In this document: positions 25,301 through 36,742 of the stretch, piece by piece | Layout of the letters: the number at the start of each line of letters is the position of its first letter | Position numbering within the stretch: the first letter of the stretch is position 1 | Origin: Monosporascus cannonballus | Taxonomy: Eukaryota; Ascomycota; Sordariomycetes; Xylariales | Direction: 5' to 3' | Assembly (NCBI GenBank): GCA_004154925.1 | Contig: QJNS01000746.1 | Location: forward strand, 1-64,000 | DNA length: 64,000 nt | The notes under the pieces: generated by a model | Seen by the model: the letters and a program-made list of their open reading frames with translations, nothing else | Databases searched by the model: none | Told to the model about the DNA's origin: nothing | Translations under genes and position numbers: made by a program

Positions 25301-26129
25301 TGTCGCTTAATGACGAGGGCTTGCGTGGCTCGAGTACCTAGCCTCTCCCTTGACTGCCTATTGCTGATGGACGGGCCACCGGGTGGGAATCGCTAATCCA
25401 TCGCAGAACGCTAGGGACGTCGCTTAGGCATAGAAGCTCCCATATTTAACTTTGGAGCTGGTCGAACTCTAATCGATTAATACTAACTATCGCACCTAAT
25501 TCGACAGGGGCTTAGTCTACAGCAAGGATAAAGACCTTGTCTACGTAATACGGATTACCGGTAAAATTGTGGGATGAATATGGTGAAGACCGCCTGTTTC
25601 CGTGCCCCGCACCCGCTGGCGGTATCATCCTAACAAGATCAAGCGGTATACATGGGAACCAACTCTGCTGGTGGGGATTAGAGCTCGTGCCGAGAGGGGC
25701 GCTACGGGCCAGTCGATTAGGTAGCGATGGTACAATAGCGCAGCTTCTAGTTCGATGTCTTTGGTCCTACAGCATAGGCAGCGTGGTTTCACGACGACTG
25801 CTGTCGAACCCTCATGCCGATAGGTATCTCAATAGGCACATTAACTAGCATGAGCATCTTTAACACCAATCGCTGACACATAACCTGGAGAGGCAGCGCG
25901 AGTTCATCTGCCGTGTAAGTGCATTTAATGTAAAAGCTTCTCACTAAAATCAGTCATCTATTTCTCAGCCCTGGTGTCCGTCCAGACGCCTGCCCTGCCT
26001 TCCTACGCTACATGAATTCAGAGGAAAGAACCCACCCCTTTCCTTCAAACGCCGAGGATAACTTGCCTATGTATAGGAGTCGCGGGAGGGGCGCTTTGCC
26101 CATAGCCCATATATTATGCTCAACTTCCC
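22341..26129. other. Gene-poor stretch after the AT block
   Basis: Base composition returns to normal but no frame shows family motifs, clear introns or domains. The longest frames (22565-22831 +, 24825-25205 -) begin with ATG yet are under 130 codons and unsupported. A cluster of GGGCCC and AAGGG(T/C)-type motifs lies at about 23650-23840. Confidence 0.45.
23655..23670. repeat. Perfect 16-bp palindrome
   Basis: CCTGAGGGCCCTCAGG reads identically on both strands. Related AAGGGTTCT, AAGGGTCT, AAGGGCCCT and AAGGGTCCTT words follow over the next 180 bp, so the palindrome may be part of a degenerate local repeat. Confidence 0.45.
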
Positions 26130-28406
26130 CTATTCAGCGGCCGTCGATCCCATCTTATCAGCACCGGTATCGACCTTCTTATTAGGTGGTAGGGGTGGAA
26201 CCTTAAAACCGCCATTGGCGGCGATGTTGCTTACGCCTCCAACTTTTGTAAAGGTACCTCCCTGGAACCAGCGGTCCTCCTCTGCCTTTCTCTTGCGGCT
26301 AAGCTCCGCCTGGACTTTAGGGTCTACTAGCTCGAGACCCTGAACGGGTGTGAAGGCCAGCGAAGATGCCGTCCCGGCCCCCCCGATGGTTGAACCGACC
26401 CCGGAAGTTCGCAGACCCTTCCCGCGGAGGTCAATACTGCCACCTGATTGGCCCAGGCCACGCATCGAGGAAGCAGAGCCGCTAATCGACGTTGCTCCCC
26501 CCCAGCCTTTATGCTTCTGGCTTAGCTTCGCTCGCGTCCTGTTGTCGATCTGCAAGCTTCGAATGCGACCATCGTTGGACTGGCCTATCATTCCCAAGCC
26601 CGCTGTAGAGTCGCCAGTCCCGTAGCCGGCCTCTTTCTCCTCCTTGCCAAACGCCATGCGGTTCTGTGCCTTTCGTAGCTCGGTCATGGCGGTGGCTTCC
26701 TTTGCTTTCCGTGCCCGCCGACCACCGCGCTTTCTCGAGGGCTTGTCATCTGGGACCGGGAGAGCTCGTTGCCCTTTGTTTGGAGGCGGTTCGGTCATCT
26801 TATCCAGTCGTTCAAGACATTGAATTCTCAACTCTTCACCATACGAGCCATCGGGATTGGTATGGCCGGTATCTGCTCTGGCAGCAAGTACGACCTTCGC
26901 TGACACCGCCTTCATGGCCTTCTTCTTCAGGTCCGTTGGGACGCCGCGTATGATAGGGGAGTGGTAGAGGTAGCCTTGCTGTCTGACTGCTACGTTGGTG
27001 GCAAAGGCAGAGTTTTGCCTTTTGGAGCCCCATGCAGCCAGGTTACAAGCCGGCGTCCTAGACAGGCTAGTCAGACCACCGGCAGAATTGATAAGCTGGG
27101 CTGCGGTCAGGGAGCCGACAATGGCCGTCAAGTTGGGAGCAAAGATGTTCATTCGTGACTGAACGTATTCCGTCAGCGTCTTCTTGGCCTTGTCCATGGC
27201 GATTATCATGTGACAGGCGCGAAGAATACGATGCAGTTCCTCTCGGCTCAATTCGTGCCCTTTCGTTGTCGTACTCTCGACGGTAACCACCATCAGGGAC
27301 GGTCCGTCGAGAACTGACTTGAGAGATTCGCCCACCGGGTTGTCAGTGGACGTCTGAAGGGCCTTGATGGTATCCGAGTCCATAGGCCCGTTCCTAAGCT
27401 AAGTTAGTAGACAGACAAAGGAGGAACAGACAGCGTAGAAGCTTACCCAATAATGGCCACGACCTTGGCATATTCGATAGGGTTTTGGATGAGCACTGCA
27501 TAACTCAGGTCAGTATGACCTCTTGGACGATTTTCCTTTCAAGGTCCGCCGAGAGTCTTGAACTAGAGCCAGGGACTAGATGTGCTGAGTCAAGGACCAA
27601 ACTAAGTGATCATGTTTCCCGAGAACTCGCTGGACATGGCGGGGGACTACTCAGAAAGATGCTTACTCTCAAGTTCCGGAAACCGGGCCGAGTAGTGATC
27701 CCTGGCATAGAAGTAGGGAGTCAGCAACATAGAATCACCGTTAGAGTAACGGGAGACTGGGGCTTACCGTATAAACTTATGTATAATCATAATCTCGCCG
27801 TCTATCTGAGTAGAGAGGGTATTTGACTCTGTTAAGACCTTATATTCGGGGTTGTCTTCGATGTTACCGATATTGATAGCTTGTGGAGCGAGAGGTTGTG
27901 ATTGATAGTGCGCGATGTCCTGCAAGGCGGAAACCGATGGGTCAGGTCTATAGCTCAATATCGGAGATGTAAATACTCGTACTACTTCATGAGGGCACAA
28001 AAAGTAGAGGGGGGGAGGCCCGACTCGAGTTAGGAGAATGAAGGGACGGGAGGTACAGACTAACCTTCAGGAGCGGTTCGAGTCTATCCATGAGACGGGT
28101 GACTTTACGAATGTCTTTGACCATGCCTAGTTGCATCTTTTCGACTCGGGCTTTGGCAGCCTCTTGATCGTCGAGGTGGACAGGAGATGCAGCGTTGACA
28201 CCGCCCATCTCTTCATCTTCTTGGTCAGGCTCCGCTTCCTCGTCGCCATCTAGTGCCATGTCGGTGTCGACACTGTCGCCAGGACGATCCGAGACGCCAT
28301 CAGTTTCGAGACCGGTGCTGGAGGCGGCGGCGTCGATGTCATCCTCGCCACTCTCCGATTCTGAATCCTCGAAATCTTGCAGAAGCTCATCTGCAAGAGT
28401 GGACAT
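26130..28406 (-). CDS. prp31: U4/U6 snRNP splicing factor Prp31
   Basis: Five exons: 28406-28065, 27919-27768, 27701-27667, 27495-27447 and 27393-26130, giving 613 residues. The introns are GT-AG and phases agree at every junction. Prp31 binds the U4 snRNA 5' stem-loop with Snu13 and holds U4/U6 to U5 in the tri-snRNP, in the nucleus. Order: acidic N-terminus (residues 1-90), NOSIC-type helical region (about 90-190, including FPELEMLIQNPIEYAKVVA across exons 3-5), Nop domain (about 195-340: GPSLMVVTVESTTTKG, then SAGGLTSLSRTPACNLAAWG), and the Prp31 C-terminal domain (basic KPSRKRGGRRARKAKE, then the MAFGKEEKEAGYG region). Exons 3 and 4 are only 35 and 49 nt. Its divergent neighbour clf1 encodes another spliceosome protein. 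Confidence 0.96.
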
Positions 28407-29307
28407 GCTGGCGGATGCGCCTAGGCAGCCCGAAGTCGGTTCTGCGGGACTACGAGAAGAGAGGCACGTGGAGTTATAGAGACCGATGCTGGAGGAGAAA
28501 AGAGGTTGGAAAAGAACACAGGAGAGAGATCGTAGGTATGATTATCGGGAGTTTTCGCCAGTCGATCAAATGCGCAGTCGCAGTCGCAGTCGCAGTTGTC
28601 GCGCCGGTTCGCCTCTTGTGGCAATTTGACTTGACCTGCCCCTTCAAGGAGATGATGAGAGAGTACGGTACTGTATTGGTAGGTGAATTTAGGGGCCGGT
28701 ACAATGGGAAAGGAAAAGGTTGGACGTTTCTCTTGGACTGTAGAAGAAGATTTCATGAGCTCGACTTGGGGATATTTTACTTATCCCAGTACTGTAGGTA
28801 GTAGTCGGTAGTTGCATAAAGCATCCCTGTTCAGCTTACTTGAATATCTACTTGAGCATTGACGGTCCCAATTCTGGAAAACCGGGGACGCTCATGTAGC
28901 AAGCGTGGGACGGGCATGCACGTGAGGCGCGGATGTGAGGCTTGAACCGCTCCACCAGCCTCTCAGCCACTGTGCACCTATGTGCTTCGGATACGCAGTT
29001 CCAGTTAGGCATGCCGCGCGTACCAGGCAGGTACCTTGCTAGCTACACCCCCGAGGTCAACACAATCTCGCAGTACCGGGTACGTACGTTCGTTTACTCT
29101 TCCTACATACTCTTTCTGCTTGGCAATTATCCAACCACCTGAACTTCCCGTGAAGCCCCAAACAAATATACAACGATCAGCACCTCAATCAGCATCGACC
29201 CTCCAACAGCCTCCCACGAGCGCTGCGTGGTATAGCGACCTGAAGTATCCGCTTCGCATACAGCCGACCACCCACACATATCGTTACTCTCATCTCTTCC
29301 GCCAAAG
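28407..29307. promoter_or_regulatory. Shared divergent promoter of prp31 and clf1
   Basis: The 901 bp between the two start codons must hold both promoters and 5' leaders. It contains a CACGTG box near 28466, four copies of CGCAGT (28573-28596) and CCTGC-rich patches. Which element drives which gene cannot be read from sequence alone. Confidence 0.5.
28573..28596. repeat. Hexamer microsatellite (CGCAGT)x4
   Basis: Four perfect tandem copies of CGCAGT lie about 170 bp upstream of the prp31 ATG, probably in its leader or core promoter. Confidence 0.7.
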
Positions 29308-31458
29308 ATGGAATCCTCGCGCGGCCCCCCGAGGGTCAAAAACAAGGCCGCTGCGCCAGTCCAGATATCCGCCGAGCAGCTTCTTCGGGAAGCTGTAGAT
29401 CGGCAGGAGACCGGCTTACAGGCCCCAACTCAACGCTTCGCCGACTTAGAGGAGCTTCACGAATTCCAGGGCAGGAAGAGAAAGGAGTTTGAGGACTATG
29501 TCAGGCGTAACCGGTACGTGTTTATATGTGCACCTTGCGATTCACCGCTGACACCCTTGTTAGGGTTAATATGAACAACTGGATGCGCTACGCGGCATGG
29601 GAGCTCGAGCAGAAGGAATTCAAGGTAAGCTTCTGTCTCCAGTTCCCGACCGGATTTTACCCTGTCGAAAAAACTACTAACTTGTCTCTCTAAGCGAGCT
29701 CGTTCCATCTTCGAGCGAGCCCTCGACGTCGACCCTACCTCAGTCGTGCTATGGATTCGGTACATCGAGGCTGAGATGAAGAACCGAAATGTGAACCACG
29801 CTAGGAACCTTCTCGACCGTGCCGTCACCATCCTGCCCCGTGTGGATAAGCTATGGTATAAGTATGTTTACATGGAGGAGACCCTAGGTAACATCCCAGG
29901 GGCGAGGCAGGTGTTTGAGAGATGGATGTCGTGGGAACCCGACGAGGCGGCCTGGAGCGCATACATCAAACTCGAAAAGCGATACGGCGAGATACAACGC
30001 GCTCGGGACATTTTCGAACGTTTCACAATTGTTCATCCGGAGCCCCGTAATTGGCTCAAATGGGCCAAATTCGAAGAGGAATACGGGACGAGTGACTTGG
30101 TCAGGCACGTCTTCGGCGCAGCTGTCGAGTCGCTCGGGGACGAATTCGTCGACGAGAAGCTTTTTGTAGCATACGCCCGCTTCGAAACCAAACTCAAGGA
30201 GTATGAGCGGGCTAGGGCGATTTACAAGTACGCCCTCGATCGATTACCCCGGTCCAAATCCATGGGTCTCCATAAGGCCTATACTACCTTCGAGAAACAA
30301 TTCGGCGACAGGTCAGGGGTAGAAGATGTTATCCTGTCCAAGAGGAGACGACTGTACGAGGATCAGGTCAAAGAGAACCCCAAGAACTACGATATATGGT
30401 TTGATTATGCGCGACTAGAAGAGACATCAGGTGACGTAGACCGGGCCAGGGATGTCTATGAGCGAGCGGTCGCACAGATTCCGCCGACGCAAGAGAAACG
30501 CCACTGGCGTCGTTACATATACTTGTGGATATTCTACGCCATCTGGGAGGAAATGGAAGCCAATGATATCAACAGGGCCGGGCAGGTTTATAAGCTATGC
30601 CTCGACTTGATACCCCACAAGAAGTTCACCTTCGCCAAGGTGTGGCTGCTAAAGGCGGAATTCGAGATCCGGCAGGGCCGGCTGACAGCGGCGCGGAAGA
30701 CCCTTGGGCAGGCTATCGGCATGTGCCCGAAAGACAAGCTCTTCAAAGGCTATATCAATCTGGAGCTCAAGCTCTTTGAGTTCGTGCGCTGCCGGACCCT
30801 CTACGAGAAACACCTCGAGTGGAACCACGCCAATGGACAAACTTGGATCAAGTTTGCCGAGCTGGAAAGGGGTCTGGACGATCTAGAAAGGACGAGGGCT
30901 ATCTTTGAACTCGCCATCAGCCAGCCAGATCTTGACATGCCTGAGCTGGTATGGAAAGCTTACATAGATTTCGAGGAAGAGGAAGGCGAGTACGACAGGA
31001 CGCGAGCGCTCTACGAGCGTCTATTGGAGAAGACGGGCCATGTCAAGGTGTGGATCAGCTATGCCCACTTCGAGGTCAACGTTCAAGAGGAAGATGAAGA
31101 AGCTGGAGATGAGGCCGAGGAGGATCGACCAATCAGCGAAAAGGCCAAAGCAAGAGCCCGTCGCATCTTCGAGCGTGCATACAGGAGTATGAAGGAGAAC
31201 GACCTCAAAGAAGAGAGGGTCTCCCTTCTCAATGCCTGGCTGTCCTTTGAGCGAACCCACGGGTCGGTGGAAGATGTCGATAAAGTCCAGAGACAGATGC
31301 CCCGCAAGGTGAAGCGCAGGCGCAGGATCGAGGATGACACCTTCGAGGAATACATTGACTATGTGTTCCCAGCGGACGACGAGCAGAAACAGGCTCAACT
31401 GAAGATGCTTGCCATGGCCCAGGCCTGGAAACAGAGCGGCGGAGGAATGATCAGATGA
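29308..31458 (+). CDS. clf1: Pre-mRNA splicing factor Clf1/Syf3 (crooked-neck-like)
   Basis: Exons 29308-29513, 29564-29624 and 29695-31458 (donors GTACGT and GTAAGC) give 676 residues, the normal size. Clf1 is a scaffold of the Prp19/NineTeen complex that helps load the tri-snRNP and binds Syf1/Cef1 in the nucleus. The protein is built of half-a-TPR (HAT) repeats through almost its whole length, seen as recurring W-x-x-Y/F-x-x-x-E and RARxIFERAL-type units: [41 protein letters not shown] and others. The N-terminal [14 protein letters not shown] box is typical of the family. The C-terminus carries an acidic insert ([13 protein letters not shown]) and a basic [10 protein letters not shown] stretch, a likely nuclear signal. 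The ATG at 29308 has a good context (AAAGATGG). Confidence 0.97.
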
Positions 31459-33050
31459 TTATCGATGTCCGCTAGCCCCATATATAGCGTCGGATATGCC
31501 TATATAATGGGCGCGGGCGAGAAAGGACTCCCATCATAGTGTACAATCACTCAAGGGCGCTATTATATGAGATATGCGTTAGGGCGCGCATGCCAATAGA
31601 TCCCGCCTATCGTCGGTGCGGCTCGGGCCCATCCCCGCCTCCCTCCTGGGGGCCTGCCAACTCTCACATAAAGTACCTATTGCAAAGGGGTGAGGATCGG
31701 GTCGCCCAGTTTTTAGGTGCCAGCTATTCGAATTTGCCTATTGTTCAAGCCTCAGGCGTGATACTACAGCATAAAACAGTAGGTGACCTGCAAGAATGCT
31801 CTAATGGAAACGCCAATACATTCTTATTGCAATGCACTTGATATGACCCAGCCATGAGCTTAGGTATCAACGGAGGGGTTGCCGTGCTGACATCGTGCAA
31901 GCTGCTTTCATATGTCGTAAGTAACCCTGCACCAGGTTAGGAAACTCCCCGTGGCCAAGACTACAATGCTACAGGCGCGGCTGCGGTGCCCTGTCCCGAC
32001 ATTAGGAGCCCATTATCTCATATAAATGGTATAGCGAACTGGTCTGCTGACTCGCCTGCGGCTGGCTTACTTTGACACACAGAAAATGTTTACCTTCAGC
32101 TTCGCATTATGCTCTATTGAAAAGTAACGTAGGAAATATCGTCGTGGTCTCGTCTAAATGCTGCCGCTTCAATGTGTCATTAGATTCGTTTTCCACCATA
32201 TTCTCCGCTCTCAGCCTCCCCTCCCCCTTTACACCGCGGAATCGAAGGCAACCAAAATCGGCAGCTGACTCCTTGCCTCACCGTTAGCAGGTATTGCATG
32301 TACACCCCATCGAATCCCACTTGTGAAGTCCCGTTCCAGAGATGAGACCAATGTTGGCTCGTCCTTGGCCGCGTGTGTATTGCCGTGCAGTGCATGATCA
32401 GGCCGCGGGGGCCAACGCCAGGTCCGGCGCTCCGAGCCTTACGGCGCATTATGAAGCACTGGCCCAACCACGCCCTTCCCCTGACAAAGGACAACCATGA
32501 ATCCATCCTGCTCAACGACCCACGCACACAAATCAAGAGTAGGCTGCGTGTCATTTGTGCGTTTCCACTAGTAGTCGTCGTGGTGACGGTGGTGGCGACG
32601 ACGTCGTCCATCTGTCACAAGCCAATGGTATCAGTTTATATGCTCCTCATTCAGTTAAACGAGAAGGGAATTGTGTAGTAGAAAAGCAATTCAAGGGGTT
32701 CCGAAGGGACAGGGTGCGGGTTCTATTCTCATCACACAAAACATGGCAGATAATAGACGCCCGGAACAGGCACAAGGCAGCTAGTTAACAGTCATAAAAC
32801 AATCCGCCCCAAAAGAGCCTGTCCGAATAAGTCATTATCCCCTTCTGGCGAGACAGCACAACACGACGAATTATCGTCGTGAAGCTATCTAACTCGTGAG
32901 ACGGGGAAAATCCTGGCCATTCATTACTCGGCCTGAGGAGAGTAATCCAGCTGGCATGAAAAGAATTGAGGTCGTCCCTCGAGGATGAGGAGCGCTAAGG
33001 ACGGAAGGCACCCATACACTAAAGTGTCCTAATGCTGACTCTGGTGACTC
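31459..33050. other. Intergenic between convergent 3' ends
   Basis: The 3' flanks of clf1 (+) and the DUF3824-type gene (-) meet here. No frame above 145 codons shows a motif or plausible splice structure, so I see no gene. Confidence 0.5.
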
Positions 33051-35183
33051 TCATCTCTCCTCATAGCCGACAGGAGGGGCGGGCAGAGCGGCTGAATAGG
33101 GGTTCCCATCTGTGTAGCGAGGCCCGCCATCATCATAACGCCTGGACTGCGCAGGAGCTGATGCAGACCAGTTGTCAGCCCTTGACCTGCCATAATGGTT
33201 TGAGTTTGCCCGCTTGAGCCGCTCCATCCTTCTCTCGTGTCGTCTCTTTTTCTCTTGCTGCCATTCCTTGAACTGTTTGGTCTGCTCCTGTGCCTCCTTG
33301 AGCTCCTGCACAGCCCCTTGGATGGTAAAGGCGGCGATTCCAACCGAGGCCGCATCTTGCAAGATAGCCTTGGTCTTAAGCCTTTTGGCTTCTGCGGGGG
33401 ATAGCCTGCCTTCCTTTACTGCCTTGTGCCTTGCGTTACGGGCGCCCATGCTGCCGTATACGCCATGGGCAGCATGAATTGTTGCGACGGTTGCCAGACC
33501 TGCTTTGAGCAATTGCTTACCTCTCATCTTCCTTGCCATCTTCTCGTCATCTTCCGAGTCGCCCAGATCGCTACTGGAAGCCGAGGACCTGCCTCCACGT
33601 TGTGCGGATCGACTGCGGCGCCTGCCGCCCGCGGACCTGTCGTCACGATAGTCATCGCCACGGCCGCCCCTCATATAGCCTCGGGACGTGTAGTCGTCAT
33701 CATCGTCCGGGCTTCGATGCCGGCTCCTGCGCGAAGAACGGTCGTCATAGTAGTCGTCATCCCGAGGATCTTGGGGGCCGCTACCGATACCGATTTTGGC
33801 AAGACTACGTCGAGCACCGTCAACAATGCTGCGGCTACGGCTGCGATTCCTGCACGGTGAGCGATCGCGGCTGTTGTATGAGTCGGGGCTGCCCCTGCGG
33901 GACCGGGACCGGGATCTATCCATGATCTTCTTAGCGCCCAGCGCCCCCAAACCTGCCGTGGCAAGTGCCGCGAGGCCACCCTTGCCACCACCACCGCCAT
34001 CGGAGCGCGCGCGGGAACGCGACCGGCTCCTGCCCGTCCTCGCATCCTCCTCGATATCCTTTCTGGAGCCGTGCAGCACACGGTTGCCGACGAGGCCCCC
34101 GATGACGGACTCTAGGAGATGACGCTTGCTGTCTTTGCTAGGATCAAGCGCGGCATCAATGGTTGCGGCACCAGCAGCCGCGGTGAGGACACGCTTCATC
34201 TTCTCGCCTTTCCAGTCACCTGGCTCTTTGGATACGCGGAAGGCTTCAGCAGCACCAGCGACCAATGACGCCTTGGCAGCCTTCTGCATCCTCGCGGCTG
34301 GGGTGTCTTGGGATTTGGAACGAGAGCGCCTCGAATCGGGGCTGCCACGGCGGCTCCTCACGTCGGATCGACGGTCATCCTTGTCGGAGCCGCCACCTGT
34401 CAGAGCCTTGATGGCGCCGCCGAGACCAGCGGCGGAAAGAGCGTTCTCAAGGAAGGATTTGTTGCCCTTGCGGCCTCGAGGATCCTCTTCATCATCCGAA
34501 TAGTACTCGACGACGCGGCCATCGCGGCCCTTGTGGACAACGTAGGTAGACTTCTTGTCTCCTTCCCTGGTGGTGTGCTTGTTGTATAGGTCAGCGCCTT
34601 GGTAGCCGGCAAATGCACCGGCAGCGCCAAGTGCGGCGGAGGCGGCGATGTTTCGGTGGACTTCGCTGCCCTCTTCCTTCGCTTCGTGACGGTCCCATAA
34701 CTCCTTGGCGCCAGCGGCAACAACACCGCCAACGACAGCAGCAATGATCTTGTCCTGCTTACTCAGAACGCGCTTGCGGGTTCTTTCCTCTTCCTCGTAG
34801 TAGACGCTGCCCGGCTTCTTGTGAGGGCGATAAGCACGGTCGCGGTCCCGGTCCCTCGCAGTATCGTACTGGCGGCGCTGGTCGTAATAGTAATCATGAT
34901 AACCCGGCTCAGCAGATCTAGCTCTCCGGATGTCCCGGGAGGAGCCAGTTGGAGGGAAATCGCGGCGAATCTCCTCGACCGAAAGGTCGCTATCCTCACG
35001 GGCTCGAGGGACGAGTTCTGTACGGCTGGAAAGGTTCACTCTGTAGTAGGGATCCTGGACATCAGCGTAACGAGGCTCCGCCCTTTCTCGGCGATCGCGA
35101 TCACTCGTATAGTAACGACGAGAATAGTCTCTATCGCGCTCACGTTCACGGATGGGAACGTCGTACGGGTCGTATGCTGACAT
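33051..35183 (-). CDS. DUF3824-type RS-rich glycine-zipper protein
   Basis: A single uninterrupted exon of 710 residues starts at the ATG at 35183. The protein alternates two kinds of segment. Arg/Ser/Asp/Tyr-rich disordered stretches include many SRSRSR blocks and RDRDRD runs. Short Ala/Gly zipper helices include AAVVGGVVAAGAKELWDRHE, ALGAAGAFAGYQGADLYN, LAALATAGLGALGAKKIMD and GLATVATIHAAHGVYGSM. Each helix is followed by basic RS sequence. The C-terminal third has a long charged coiled coil (QELKEAQEQTKQFKEWQQEKKRR). This is the layout of fungal DUF3824 proteins, whose function is not known to me. The glycine zippers may insert into or bend membranes, or pack together; the RS regions could be phosphorylated. 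There is no signal peptide. Confidence 0.8.
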   Translation of the reverse strand: MSAYDPYDVPIRERERDRDYSRRYYTSDRDRRERAEPRYADVQDPYYRVNLSSRTELVPRAREDSDLSVEEIRRDFPPTGSSRDIRRARSAEPGYHDYYYDQRRQYDTARDRDRDRAYRPHKKPGSVYYEEEERTRKRVLSKQDKIIAAVVGGVVAAGAKELWDRHEAKEEGSEVHRNIAASAALGAAGAFAGYQGADLYNKHTTREGDKKSTYVVHKGRDGRVVEYYSDDEEDPRGRKGNKSFLENALSAAGLGGAIKALTGGGSDKDDRRSDVRSRRGSPDSRRSRSKSQDTPAARMQKAAKASLVAGAAEAFRVSKEPGDWKGEKMKRVLTAAAGAATIDAALDPSKDSKRHLLESVIGGLVGNRVLHGSRKDIEEDARTGRSRSRSRARSDGGGGGKGGLAALATAGLGALGAKKIMDRSRSRSRRGSPDSYNSRDRSPCRNRSRSRSIVDGARRSLAKIGIGSGPQDPRDDDYYDDRSSRRSRHRSPDDDDDYTSRGYMRGGRGDDYRDDRSAGGRRRSRSAQRGGRSSASSSDLGDSEDDEKMARKMRGKQLLKAGLATVATIHAAHGVYGSMGARNARHKAVKEGRLSPAEAKRLKTKAILQDAASVGIAAFTIQGAVQELKEAQEQTKQFKEWQQEKKRRHERRMERLKRANSNHYGRSRADNWSASAPAQSRRYDDGGPRYTDGNPYSAALPAPPVGYEER

Positions 35184-36742
35184 TGTCGAAGAGTAGGCTA
35201 GGCAGGTACTGTGAGCAACGCAACCCCGCAGGGAAGAGTAAGGTTTGCACGGAGTTGTTTTAGTCGCCGAACAAAGTCAAAGTCAATTCCTAAATGACGC
35301 TATTCCGACGACACTTCGTGATGAACTCCGCGTAGATGATGTCGGTGGTGATGATAATGGCAGATAATAAATATGGTAAGGTTGTGGGTCAGGATGGACA
35401 AAGTGGAGGGATAGGTGAGGACAGACAGAGGGGAGGGGGAGGCAGTGCGGGCAGGACGTGGACACGATAAGGCGTGCGGGGCAAGACTGAGCTGCGCCTC
35501 ACACGGAAGGCAGAACGCCTTGACCGTCTTTCCACGGCGCATTGGATCCTCGTGACGTCAGCCTGGGTCGCGCAAGCCCGCGACTGGTTACTGTGGCGTA
35601 CCGTACCCTACCAAGCTATACCTGCCGAGTTGTCTACGACCATCTGGCTTATGGCTCCAACACAGGGCGTAGCATCTATACATTCTTATATTATAAGGTC
35701 TTTTTGGTTTGATGGTACATATCGTCAAGATATTTTATTCTATTTTGTAATAATTTCAATCCAATAGTAAAGGGTTTCTACTCACCCAGACTGGTGGGCA
35801 TGAGTCCTTGGTTGATTTTGGTGAGCCCACTATTCTAGGGATAAAACACAGAAAAAGGCACCTCAAGGGGACTGCAAGGAACTGTACATGTTCAACCACA
35901 TTGTGGCTCGATAGATCAGCCCGCCATCCTAAGAGCGGCAAAGCCTTTCAGCCGTTAACCCTGTACGGGCCAAAGCCAACGCCAACGCCAACACTACAGC
36001 ACAGCAACCCTGTGATGCGAATTCTGAAACACAGCTACTCGAGCCCAGACGTAGCTGACAACCGCCTGATGGTCACGTGTAATCATAGGCATTATCTTTG
36101 CCTCATCTTTGTCTGCGGTGGAATGGACCCAAACCAACAGTAAATAGAGCGGGTCGCCCCGAAACAACGCAAGCAAAACCTCAATCCCTTATACTAGGAT
36201 CATTGCTCGGAGGCAAAGGTTTGAGCCTCCACGCGGTTCGTGCTGCTGCCTTTGGCATCACCGGCTACCGTTGTTTCCAAATCCATCACTCCGTTTATGT
36301 CAGCAGGGACCACTGGCTATCATCAAACTTTTTTTCATGTCAAAGTAAAAATACAACCCCGGCCCCCCAACCCGAACCACCATTCTTTTTGCCAAACCGG
36401 ATTGAACGCAGTGTTGGGAACGCGTCAGAACACCTTCGGATCTCGTATATCATTATTGTGGTATCGCATTCGGGAGGAGGCTAGAAGGCCAAGAATCATT
36501 GGAAATTGCCAGAAACCATGGTGTGAGGTTTCATGGTTCGAGGCCCCATGCCCCATGCCATCTTCGACGTGACTTCTTCTCGTGAGGCTATTTGTGCGTT
36601 CTTAAATTTCCTCAGAACACTGGTTTTCTTTGTTTGCCTCTCCCCAGCCTCAAATAGCTGGCCATGCCCGAGCAACCGGCCTTGCCCCACTCATGCAAGC
36701 ACCAGCTTCAAGTTAGCAGGGTAGGGTGCGGAGGACACCAAA
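35184..36742. other. Intergenic, no gene seen
   Basis: This covers the upstream region of the DUF3824-type gene and the 3' flank of the La-motif gene. Short frames lack motifs. There is a CACGTG box near 36074 and a TATT-rich patch near 35685-35765. Confidence 0.5.
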
